Shown: piece by piece, positions 1 through 5,712 of the stretch
Position numbering within the stretch: position 1 is the first letter of the stretch
How the letters are laid out: every line of letters starts with the position of its first letter
Origin: Chloroflexota bacterium
GTDB lineage: Bacteria; Chloroflexota; Dehalococcoidia; Lucifugimonadales; JAPUKM01
Direction of reading: 5' to 3'
NCBI GenBank assembly: GCA_027295645.1
Contig: JAPUKM010000061.1
Span: 1-7,338, forward strand
DNA length: 7,338 nt
Translations under genes and position numbers: made by a program
The notes under the pieces: generated by a model
The model's database searches: none
The model's input: the letters and a program-made list of their open reading frames with translations, nothing else
Told to the model about the DNA's origin: nothing

Positions 1-847
1 GGGTGACGCCCAGGCCGTCCAGGCCGAGCTCCCCGGTGTTGGGAAGGACACCCACGGCGACAAGGACTCGATCGGCCTCCAGGGTGGTCACCTCCTCTCC
101 CTTCTGGATTTCCAACTTCACTCCGTTTTTTGAGGCGGTGGCGCCGGTGACGCGAAAGCCGGTGTGAACAGACATGCCCTGGCGGGAGAAGGAGCGCTCC
201 AGTAGTTTGCTGATCTCTTCGTCCTCTGCGGGCACGAGGCTGGGGAGCATCTCCACGATGGTGGTCTCGGCTCCGTAGGCGTTGAACAGGTAGGCGAACT
301 CGACGCCGGTAGCGCCGCCACCGATGATGACCACCCGCTCCGGGACCTGGCGCAGTTCCAGGGCTTCGCGGCTGGTGATGACGCGGTCGCCATCGACTTC
401 AAGGCCGGGGATGGATGCGGCGCGCGCGCCGGTGGCAATGATGATGCTACCAGCGGTAAAACCGTGGCCGTTTGGCGACACCTCTATGGTGTGGGCGTCC
501 CGGAGCCGCGCCTCGCCCTTGATGTGCTCCACCTTGTTCTTGCGTAGGAGGACGGCCACGCCTTTGGTGAGCTTGTCCACGACCTGGCGGCTGCGGTCGT
601 GTGCGACGCTGTAGTCGTACTTGAGGTTGTCGAAGGAGATGCCGAACTCCTCAGCCCTGTTGAAGAGATGGAGGACCTCTGCGTTGCGGAGGAGCGCTTT
701 GCTGGGGATGCAGCCCCAGTTGAGGCAGATGCCACCCAACTCGTCGCGCTCCACGACCGCAGTTTTTAAGCCAAGCTGTCCGGCGCGGATGGCGGCTACA
801 TAGCCGCCAGGGCCGGCCCCAATAATCGCTACATCATAATCAGGCAA
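1..847 (-). CDS. lpdA: Dihydrolipoamide dehydrogenase (E3), N-terminal 282 codons; C-terminus off the left edge
   Basis: FAD flavoprotein that reoxidises dihydrolipoyl groups of 2-oxoacid dehydrogenase and glycine-cleavage complexes with NAD+, in the cytoplasm. Seen: an N-terminal FAD-binding motif DVAIIGAGPGGYVAA (residues 5-19), the redox-active disulfide GGICLNWGCIPSK with C41 and C46, an ATGARA motif (138-143) and a second NAD-binding motif VVIIGGGATGVEFA (172-185). The frame is open to the window edge; the C-terminal dimerisation domain with the His-Glu pair is not present here. Start: codon 847-845 is TTG, and the codon just upstream (850-848) is an in-frame TAG, so no earlier start can reach this frame without readthrough. 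An AAGG at 859-856 lies 8 nt before the TTG, and the protein then begins MPDYDVAIIG, as expected for the family. Other class I disulfide reductases (mercuric or glutathione reductase) are possible, but the CLNWGCIPSK motif and the lipA gene in the window favour LpdA. Confidence 0.93.
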   Translation of the reverse strand, partial: MPDYDVAIIGAGPGGYVAAIRAGQLGLKTAVVERDELGGICLNWGCIPSKALLRNAEVLHLFNRAEEFGISFDNLKYDYSVAHDRSRQVVDKLTKGVAVLLRKNKVEHIKGEARLRDAHTIEVSPNGHGFTAGSIIIATGARAASIPGLEVDGDRVITSREALELRQVPERVVIIGGGATGVEFAYLFNAYGAETTIVEMLPSLVPAEDEEISKLLERSFSRQGMSVHTGFRVTGATASKNGVKLEIQKGEEVTTLEADRVLVAVGVLPNTGELGLDGLGVT

Positions 848-875
848 CTAGAATACCTTGTCAGAAAGCTCACTC

Positions 876-909
876 ATTATACTATACACCTAGCGCAGAG
901 CTTTGTGAC
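876..909 (-). promoter_or_regulatory. Candidate sigma70-type promoter for lpdA
   Basis: Read on the minus strand, GTCACA (909-904) and TATAGT (886-881) are separated by 17 nt. A perfect TATAAT (881-876) overlaps the second box by one base, but its own -35 is poor. Either -10 box would place the transcript start near 874-869, giving a leader of roughly 22-27 nt before the TTG start of lpdA, with AAGG in it. Pattern inspection only. Confidence 0.5.
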
Positions 910-978
910 TACCAAGAAAACCATACGAATTGTTGTAACAGAAGCGTAACATTGAAAGGAGATGAGGCTGCTCAGACA

Positions 979-1389
979 TCAGGCCGGCCGGAACTTGAAG
1001 ATGGACAGCTCTTCATTGACATCCTGGAAGAGGATTTCAACGGGCATGTCTACCTGGACAGCCTCAGGAGTGGGCTCAATATCGATCAGGTTGCTCAGCA
1101 TCCGGGGCCCCTCATCCAACTCCACCACGGCTATGACGTAGGGGGCCTCCTCTTCAAACCCGGGAGCGGGACGGTGGTTGATGACGTAACTGTATAGCTT
1201 TCCCTTGCCGCTGCACCGAACCCACTCCAGGTCCCAGGAGAAGCAGTGGGGGCAGAAGGGACGAGGGAAGTAGTGGAGCTGACCGCATGCCTTACACTTG
1301 GGAAGCGAAAGCTGGTGACGCTTGGCGGCATCCCAGAATGGCTGCGTATCTGGGGTTGGCTTGGGTAGCGGCTTGCTGGCGGCGGCCAT
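979..1389 (-). CDS. Zinc-ribbon / OB-fold protein (DUF35 family), 136 aa
   Basis: Small cytoplasmic protein with an N-terminal rubredoxin-like zinc ribbon and a C-terminal OB fold. Family members partner thiolases, hydratases or acyl-CoA enzymes (for example ChsH2-like subunits) and are thought to bind acyl-CoA. Seen: four zinc ligands C32-x2-C35 and C46-x2-C49 (KCKACG and FCPHCF), then GKGKLYSYVINHRP (61-74) and YVIAVVELDEGPRMLSNL (84-101), the usual OB-fold signature. The frame is open further upstream, but ATG at 1389 is chosen because AGGAG lies 6 nt before it and the family N-terminus (PFWDAA) follows closely. The expected thiolase partner is not adjacent: lpdA lies downstream on the same strand after 131 nt and tatA diverges upstream. 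The substrate cannot be told from the sequence. Confidence 0.88.
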   Translation of the reverse strand: MAAASKPLPKPTPDTQPFWDAAKRHQLSLPKCKACGQLHYFPRPFCPHCFSWDLEWVRCSGKGKLYSYVINHRPAPGFEEEAPYVIAVVELDEGPRMLSNLIDIEPTPEAVQVDMPVEILFQDVNEELSIFKFRPA

Positions 1390-1417
1390 GGTGGACTCCT
1401 TTGAATTGGATTGCCAG

Positions 1418-1446
1418 AGTCTAGCTGGATACGGCTCCTGGGTCAA
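1418..1446 (-). promoter_or_regulatory. Candidate promoter for the DUF35 gene
   Basis: On the minus strand, TTGACC (1446-1441) is followed after exactly 17 nt by TAGACT (1423-1418). The predicted start near 1411 gives a leader of about 22 nt that contains the AGGAG ribosome site. The -35 matches consensus at 5 of 6 positions and the -10 at 4 of 6. Confidence 0.45.
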
Positions 1447-1486
1447 GGCAGCGGCAATCGCTCGCTTCCTATCTGTGGTATATCTC

Positions 1487-1515
1487 TTGCCTTTCAGAGG
1501 ACGCTCCACTATGAT
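1487..1515 (+). promoter_or_regulatory. Candidate promoter for tatA
   Basis: TTGCCT (1487-1492) and TATGAT (1510-1515) are spaced by 17 nt. The -10 matches TATAAT at 5 of 6 positions and the -35 matches TTGACA at 4 of 6. Transcription would start near 1522, about 33 nt before the tatA ATG. It lies in the divergent gap shared with the DUF35 gene. Confidence 0.5.
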
Positions 1516-1554
1516 GTGGTGGAATAACGTGTATCGGCCGGGCAAGGGGATGCT

Positions 1555-1767
1555 ATGTTCCTGATAGGTACTCCAGGGCCATTCGAGCTCATCGTTATCC
1601 TGTTCATCGTTCTCCTCGTATTCGGGGTGGGCAAGCTGCCTGAGATCGGCGGAGCTATGGGCAAGGGTATCCGGGCCTTCAAGAAGGGGCAGGCGGGCGA
1701 GGAGGATGAGGGGGAGAAGGAGAAGGCCAAGGAGGAATCTAAGGAGTCCGAGACGAGCAAGAGCTAA
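1555..1767 (+). CDS. tatA: Sec-independent protein translocase TatA, 70 aa
   Basis: Pore-forming subunit of the twin-arginine translocase, which moves folded proteins across the cytoplasmic membrane. Seen: one short transmembrane helix (about residues 9-24), the FG hinge at F23-G24, the family motif GKLPEIGGAMGKGIRAFKKG (26-45) forming the amphipathic helix, and a charged E/K/D tail from 46 to the end. Length is typical for a small TatA. ATG at 1555 is preceded by AAGGGG (1544-1549) with 5 nt spacing; the nearby ATG at 1550 is out of frame. It is monocistronic: promoter upstream, strong terminator just downstream. It faces the tatB-tatC pair tail to tail, so the Tat genes are on two transcripts. 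TatE-type naming cannot be excluded; membership in the TatA/E branch is secure. Confidence 0.95.
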   Translation: MFLIGTPGPFELIVILFIVLLVFGVGKLPEIGGAMGKGIRAFKKGQAGEEDEGEKEKAKEESKESETSKS

Positions 1768-1786
1768 AGCTGCAGGTAAAACTAAG

Positions 1787-1828
1787 AGAGGCCCCTATTG
1801 AGAGCGATAGGGGCCTCTTTTGTATTTT
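1787..1828 (+). terminator. Strong rho-independent terminator after tatA
   Basis: A perfect 12-bp stem pairs AGAGGCCCCTAT (1787-1798) with ATAGGGGCCTCT (1807-1818) around an 8-nt loop, followed by the T-rich tract TTTTGTATTTT (1818-1828). It begins about 20 nt after the tatA stop. On the minus strand the stem is followed by CTTAGTTTTACC, a weaker T tract, so it might also stop transcripts arriving from the tatC side; that part is inference. Confidence 0.93.
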
Positions 1829-1906
1829 CACATTTGGGGCTCCAGCCGGAGGCAAGCTGCAAACTTGGGTGACGCTCAGTGTTGCCGCTGGGTTGAGTTA
1901 CGCCAA

Positions 1907-1929
1907 CAAGGGCAAGATTCAAGCCCTTG
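1907..1929. repeat. Short hairpin in the tatA/tatC gap
   Basis: CAAGGGC (1907-1913) and GCCCTTG (1923-1929) form a perfect 7-bp inverted repeat with a 9-nt loop. There is no T tract on either side, so it is not a convincing terminator. Together with the element at 1937-1984 it is the only structure I see in the gene-free stretch between the tatA terminator and the tatC stop. Confidence 0.5.
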
Positions 1930-1936
1930 GGTTCTT

Positions 1937-1984
1937 AGATTCTTCAGTTCGTCCCGATAAAATCGGGACTCCTTCAGAATGACA
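1937..1984. repeat. Composite inverted repeat, probable dispersed intergenic element
   Basis: The core is a perfect 8-bp inverted repeat GTCCCGAT / ATCGGGAC (1951-1958 and 1962-1969) around AAA. Flanking it are ATTCTTCAG (1939-1947) and CTTCAGAAT (1972-1980), whose outer five bases are also inverted. On the minus strand the ends read TGTCATTCTGAAGG and GAACTGAAGAATCT. From memory this resembles the TGTCATTCTGAG...GAAGAATCT type of dispersed repeat found between genes in many bacterial genomes. Only one copy is in this window, so repetition itself is not shown here. Confidence 0.6.
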
Positions 1985-2003
1985 CTGGGGCCGACGGTGC
2001 GGG

Positions 2004-2783
2004 TCAACTGCTGGGGTCGGGCGCTTCCGTCACGTCGACGGATGAGGACTTTTCGCCGCGGCGGGCGAGCCAGGCCAGCCATATTCCGGCCTCGTAGAGC
2101 AGGACGATCGGGACGGCCACGAGCGTCTGGTTGATGGGGTCGAAGGTGGGTGTGATCATGGCGCCCAGGACGAAGGCGAGGATGACGGCTATGCGGCGCC
2201 TGCGTGCCAGCATCCTGTGGTTCACAAGGCGCAGCTTTGCCAAGAGGAAGATCAGGATGGGTATCTCAAAGACCATGCCGAGCCAGAAGAGCAGTCTTGT
2301 CACGATGCTTATGTAGTTTCCGACGCGGATCATCGGCGTGGCGATGTCGGCGTCGAAGGTCAGGAGGAATCGCAACGCGGGAGGGAGCATGATGAAGTAA
2401 CCGAAGAGGACGCCGAGGGCGAAGGTGATGACGACGGCCGGTAGGAACATAAGGAGGTATCGCCGTTCCCTGGGAGTGAGGCCGGGGGCGATGAACATCA
2501 CAAGCTCGTAGACCACGACCGGCAGGGCCAGAATGAAGCCTCCAAGGAGGGAGACTTTCATGGAGACGCCAAGGTTCTCGGTGAGATTGGTATAGATAAG
2601 CCCAGCATCCGTGCCGGAGAGAAGGTCATCCGCGGGCCCCATGAGGAGCTTCAGTATCTCCCGGTGGAGCACAAAGGCAACAACGGTCCCCAGCGCCACG
2701 GCGAGGGCGGCGACAAAGAGGCGTTTGCGGAGCTCCTCCAGGTGTTCCCGCAGGGTCAGCCGGCTCTCTTCCTGTCCAGCCAT
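2004..2783 (-). CDS. tatC: Sec-independent protein translocase TatC, 259 aa
   Basis: Multi-spanning receptor subunit of the twin-arginine translocase, which binds the twin-arginine signal peptide together with TatB. Seen: the cytoplasmic N-terminal motif HLEELRKRL (14-22), about six membrane segments (near 23-40, 76-95, 110-134, 157-178, 197-212, 217-239), FIAPGLTPRERR (97-108) with E106 equivalent to the conserved first-loop Glu, VFEIPI (171-176) with E173, and TPTFDPINQT...PIVLLYE (211-231) in the C-terminal part. Position 93 is Glu in YELVMF, where many homologues have Gln. The C-terminal tail is short and polar. ATG at 2783 has GGAGG 8 nt upstream, inside the last codons of tatB, and the two genes are 3 nt apart, so translation is probably coupled. 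It is the last gene of the five-gene operon. Confidence 0.96.
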   Translation of the reverse strand: MAGQEESRLTLREHLEELRKRLFVAALAVALGTVVAFVLHREILKLLMGPADDLLSGTDAGLIYTNLTENLGVSMKVSLLGGFILALPVVVYELVMFIAPGLTPRERRYLLMFLPAVVITFALGVLFGYFIMLPPALRFLLTFDADIATPMIRVGNYISIVTRLLFWLGMVFEIPILIFLLAKLRLVNHRMLARRRRIAVILAFVLGAMITPTFDPINQTLVAVPIVLLYEAGIWLAWLARRGEKSSSVDVTEAPDPSS

Positions 2784-2786
2784 TGG

Positions 2787-3038
2787 CTACGCCTCCGGCG
2801 GCTTGGGGTTATCCTCATCGCTCTTTGGGTCTGGCAGCTTGTCGGGGGCCGACCGCGGTGGGGAGGGCTCATCGTCGAGGGAGATGAGCCGCGGTATCTC
2901 CGAAGTGATCCTCTGAAACTCCCTTAAGTACTTGCCCAGGGTCCGGGCGGTGTCGACCATCCGGTTGGGGCCCAGGACAAGCAGGGCAAGCATGATGACG
3001 AAGAGCAGCTCCAGGGGGCCGATGCCGAAGAAGTTCAT
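2787..3038 (-). CDS. tatB: TatB-like translocase subunit (TatA/TatB family), 83 aa
   Basis: Single-span membrane protein predicted to work with TatC in the twin-arginine signal-peptide receptor. Seen: N-terminus MNFFGIGPLELLFV with Glu10, a hydrophobic helix (about 8-22), a Gly-Pro hinge G23-P24 as in TatB, an amphipathic stretch RMVDTARTLGKYLREFQ (26-42), and a proline- and acid-rich tail (56-83). The hinge and its place directly before tatC favour TatB over TatA; the usual Pro after the hinge (RLP) is replaced by Val (RMV). ATG at 3038 is preferred over an in-frame ATG 11 codons upstream because it matches the family N-terminus, has GGGAG 8 nt before it, and forms an ATGA overlap with the stop of the Maf fusion gene. 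Function as TatA rather than TatB cannot be fully excluded. Confidence 0.88.
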   Translation of the reverse strand: MNFFGIGPLELLFVIMLALLVLGPNRMVDTARTLGKYLREFQRITSEIPRLISLDDEPSPPRSAPDKLPDPKSDEDNPKPPEA

Positions 3039-4918
3039 TGCGCGGGCTCCCGCAGAGGACAGCCGGCGCACTCCTGCGGAGCGGCCACGTGGTCCAGGGT
3101 AGCGCAGGCCTCCCTGAGGAGGGAGATGGTGGAGCAGAGCGGCAGGCCGACGACGTTAAGGTAACAGCCGTCGAGGGCGGCCACCGGGTGAAAGCCCGGG
3201 TCCTGAATAGCGTAGGCCCCCGCCTTGTCCTGGGCCGCTCCGGAGGCCACGTACGCCTCCATCTCATCATCGGTATAGGGGCGCATGGTGACCCGGCTTT
3301 CACGCACGGCGGAGCGCGTCCGGCCCGACGCGGCGTCCACGACGGCGACGGCGGTGAGGACGCGGTGCTGGCGGCCCCTGAGGCGCCGCAGCATGTGGAG
3401 GGCTTCCTCCCGGTCACGAGGCTTGCCCAGGACCGTATCGCCGTCGACGACAACCGTATCGGCACCCAGGACCAGTCCAGATTGGGCCGGTGTTGCCACG
3501 GAGCGGGCCTTGGCCAGGGCCGCTGCCTCAACCTGGGCTTCCGGCTCGCCAGGCTGAGGGGTTTCCGGGTCCGGGGAGGGCCTCACGGTTACGGAGACCC
3601 CGGCGCGCTCCAGTATCCACAGGCGGCGCGGCGAGGCAGACGCAAGGATAATGTCGCCCGCCGCAGGTTCTATAGATGCTGGCGCTGACGCTGACACCGC
3701 AGCCGCCGCGGCCGCTGCGGGGGAGGCCGGTGACTTGAGTGTGAGGGTGGTCAGGCATTCGACGTGGTGGGTCTGCGGGAACATGTCCACCGGCTGTACC
3801 GACTCCACCCGGTAGGGGCCGTCGCTGAGTATCTTCAGGTCGCGGGCCAGGCTCACGGGGTCGCAGGAGATGTAGACGAGTCGTGGCGGTGCCAGCCTCA
3901 TCAGCGATTCCAGGGTGCGCGGGTGGCACCCCACGCGAGGCGGGTCGACTATGGCGGCGTCAACGGGCATGTCCAGTCCATCCAGCACGTCCTCCGTCTT
4001 GCCGGGGCGTATCTCGACATTGCTGAATGCGGCCAGGTTCTGCTCGGCGTCCTGGATGGCGGATGCGGACTCCTCGATAGCGATGACCCTGGCGGCGTGC
4101 GGTGCCAGGAGGGCGGCGAAGGTGCCGACGCCGGCATAGGAGTCGACGACCACCTCACCGCCGGACAGGGAGAGGGCGTCCAGCATCAGCCGGGCCAGCC
4201 GCTCCGCCTGCCCGGTGTTGGTCTGGAAGAAGGAGGATGCGGCGATGCGGAAGGGGGTGTCCAGGAGGCGCTCCCGGTAGTGCTTCTGTCCCGTTTCCAG
4301 GGGGACCTCCGTCGACTTGAGGGTCGGCTGGATGAGCCACTCGCCGGTGCTAGAGCCGTAGCGCATGGAGAGCTGGGTGGTCTCGCCGCACCGACCCTGG
4401 AGGGCATCCAGGGTCTCGTTGATCCACGGGTCCATCAGGAGGCAGCGCTGGATGTCCACGAAGCGTCGGCGCTCGCGGTGCACGAAGCCCAGGCGACCCT
4501 CCGGCCCGATGGTGAACCGGGCATGGTTGCGATAGCCGAACTGCTGGTCAGAGGGGAGCGTTGGAGGGACCGGTATCTCAGAAAGACCACCAACCTTGTG
4601 GAGCGCATCGAGAACGGCCTCCCGTTTGAGGTGGAGCTGGTGGTCGTAGCTGATGTGCTGCCACTGGCAGCCGGTGCAGTCGCCGACGTAGGGGCAGGGG
4701 GTCGCGACCCGATGGGGAGAGGGGGTCACGACCTCCACCACCTGGGCGGCGATGTACCGCTTCGGGTAGCGCACGACCTCCGCAATCACCTCCTCGCCAG
4801 GAATGCCACCGAAGACAAGGACCTCCCTGCCCTCATGATGGGCGAGGGCATCGCCCAGGGGTCCCATCGATTCCAGGAGGAGCCGCAGCCGCTGGCCCCG
4901 CTCCACGGTCGTGGTCAT
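3035..4918 (-). CDS. Fusion protein: RlmD/TrmA-type 23S rRNA (uracil-C5)-methyltransferase plus Maf nucleotide pyrophosphatase, 627 aa
   Basis: The N-terminal half is a SAM-dependent RNA m5U methyltransferase. It has a TRAM RNA-binding domain (about 5-65), [4Fe-4S] ligands C75-x5-C81-x2-C84 and C159, SAM-binding Q232 in FFQTNTGQAERL and VVDSYAGVGTFAALLA (257-272), then DPPR (325-328), catalytic nucleophile C352 in YISCDP and general base E388 in HHVECLT. An Ala/Ser/Pro linker (about 396-420) joins it to a Maf domain (421-608) with LASASPRR (425-432), GADTVV with catalytic Asp487, GKP (498-500), and GAYAIQ (567-572). The SPRR and IQ motifs resemble the dTTP/UTP-hydrolysing YhdE branch. A CxxC tail (C617, C620) ends the protein. 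No stop or frameshift separates the halves, and no good ribosome site precedes the only GTG in the linker. The start at 4918 overlaps the permease stop (ATGA) and the end overlaps the tatB start. Which rRNA uracil is modified cannot be told. Confidence 0.93.
   Translation of the reverse strand: MTTTVERGQRLRLLLESMGPLGDALAHHEGREVLVFGGIPGEEVIAEVVRYPKRYIAAQVVEVVTPSPHRVATPCPYVGDCTGCQWQHISYDHQLHLKREAVLDALHKVGGLSEIPVPPTLPSDQQFGYRNHARFTIGPEGRLGFVHRERRRFVDIQRCLLMDPWINETLDALQGRCGETTQLSMRYGSSTGEWLIQPTLKSTEVPLETGQKHYRERLLDTPFRIAASSFFQTNTGQAERLARLMLDALSLSGGEVVVDSYAGVGTFAALLAPHAARVIAIEESASAIQDAEQNLAAFSNVEIRPGKTEDVLDGLDMPVDAAIVDPPRVGCHPRTLESLMRLAPPRLVYISCDPVSLARDLKILSDGPYRVESVQPVDMFPQTHHVECLTTLTLKSPASPAAAAAAAVSASAPASIEPAAGDIILASASPRRLWILERAGVSVTVRPSPDPETPQPGEPEAQVEAAALAKARSVATPAQSGLVLGADTVVVDGDTVLGKPRDREEALHMLRRLRGRQHRVLTAVAVVDAASGRTRSAVRESRVTMRPYTDDEMEAYVASGAAQDKAGAYAIQDPGFHPVAALDGCYLNVVGLPLCSTISLLREACATLDHVAAPQECAGCPLREPAQ
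3697..3720. repeat. GC near-palindrome in the methyltransferase-Maf linker
   Basis: A 24-nt sequence running from CCGCAG to CTGCGG is self-complementary at 11 of 12 pairs, so it could extrude as a very stable hairpin in DNA or RNA. It encodes part of the alanine-rich linker joining the two enzyme domains. It could arise from alanine codons (GCN) alone. Confidence 0.7.
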
Positions 4919-5712
4919 ACCGCCAGGTCCCGGCGCTCGAATGTAAAGAGGGCCACGGGCAGGAGGAGGAGGGTCAGTCCGACGAGCACCGCCGCGTGCA
5001 GGAGGTTCAGGCCGTTGGTCAGCGGGTCTGCGTCGATATAGTAGTAGAAGGGCGAGAGCTTACTTAAGGGTTCGAAGGCATCCACCACGGGCGTGAGGGC
5101 ATTAAGGAAATAGGTCGCGACACTAACGGCGCTGGCCACGCCGATGCTTGTCGCGCGCTTGCCCGTAGCGCCGCCGAGTGTCAGCGCCACGGCACCGAAG
5201 AGGATGCCGAGTAACGCGGCGCTCAGGGTGGCCTCCGCCATGCGCATGAAGCTGATGTCCATATCGACGACTATGACGCCGATCACCGCGCTGAGCCACA
5301 TGATAAGGGCGAGGGCCAGTATTGCTACGACCATGGCGGCGAACTTGTGGAGCAGGACCTGTGAGCGGGACAGCGGGTTGGAGAGCAGCAGGTCCAGGGT
5401 GCCCCGCTCCTCCTCTCCGGCTATAGCGCCGCTTCCTCTAGCGATGGCGAACACAAGAAACAGCAGCGGGACCATGAGGAAGTAGAGCTGGCTGTTGAGG
5501 AACCCCTCGGGCGAGGTCAGATCCGAGACGTCGCCCACAAAGGCCCGTACGAGGGAGTCCTCATCGCCCAGGAAGTCGTTGAATTCGGGCGCGTCCCTGA
5601 AGCTGGGGTAGAAAAGGACGGTGAGGAGCGTGAGCGCGGCGAGCCCGAGAGCCCACCAGAGGAGAGACCTCCGCTGCTCCCAAAGCGATTTCAGAAAGAC
5701 GTTACGCAGCAT
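4915..5712 (-). CDS. ABC-2 type transporter permease, 265 aa
   Basis: Integral membrane subunit of an exporter, paired with the ATPase encoded just upstream. Seen: about six membrane segments (near 17-36, 74-92, 125-148, 160-182, 187-205, 237-258), a large extracytoplasmic loop after the first, and the family motif GEEERGTLDLLLSNPLSR (99-116) with HK at 122-123, the cytoplasmic coupling region of this permease family. Start: ATG at 5712 is preferred over an in-frame ATG 18 codons upstream, because the upstream extension is polar, unlike the family, and would deepen the overlap with the ATPase. AAGG lies 8 nt before the chosen start. The gene overlaps the ATPase end by 11 nt, and its TGA overlaps the next gene's ATG. 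Substrate unknown; drug, lipid or peptide export are the usual options for this family. Confidence 0.9.
   Translation of the reverse strand: MLRNVFLKSLWEQRRSLLWWALGLAALTLLTVLFYPSFRDAPEFNDFLGDEDSLVRAFVGDVSDLTSPEGFLNSQLYFLMVPLLFLVFAIARGSGAIAGEEERGTLDLLLSNPLSRSQVLLHKFAAMVVAILALALIMWLSAVIGVIVVDMDISFMRMAEATLSAALLGILFGAVALTLGGATGKRATSIGVASAVSVATYFLNALTPVVDAFEPLSKLSPFYYYIDADPLTNGLNLLHAAVLVGLTLLLLPVALFTFERRDLAV

Noticed and set aside
118..735. Open frames on both strands over the lpdA region (for example 118-438 and 484-735 minus, 324-614 plus)
   Set aside because: They overlap the lpdA reading frame, which has FAD, disulfide and NAD motifs in order; the others have low-complexity Ser/Arg/Pro composition.
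848..850. TAG before lpdA as a recoded amber (pyrrolysine-type) codon
   Set aside because: There is no sign of recoding machinery in the window, the nine upstream codons are not needed for the FAD fold, and a TTG start with a ribosome site follows immediately.
1390..1545. Upstream extension of the DUF35 protein to an ATG at 1545
   Set aside because: The added 52 residues match no part of the family and have no ribosome site, whereas ATG at 1389 has AGGAG at 6 nt. The extension would also run over the candidate promoter.
1951..1969. The GTCCCGAT/ATCGGGAC hairpin as the terminator of the tatC operon
   Set aside because: The stem is perfect but no T tract follows on the minus strand (GAACTGAAG), so it reads better as the centre of a repeat element.
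2869..3531. A 220-codon minus-strand open frame overlapping Maf and tatB in another frame
   Set aside because: It is Arg/Pro/Ala/Ser-rich with no recognisable domain and lies over two well-supported genes; a frame shadow.
3764..5041. A 425-codon open frame on the plus strand
   Set aside because: It lies antisense to the methyltransferase-Maf fusion gene, shows no family motif, and long open antisense frames are expected opposite GC-rich genes.
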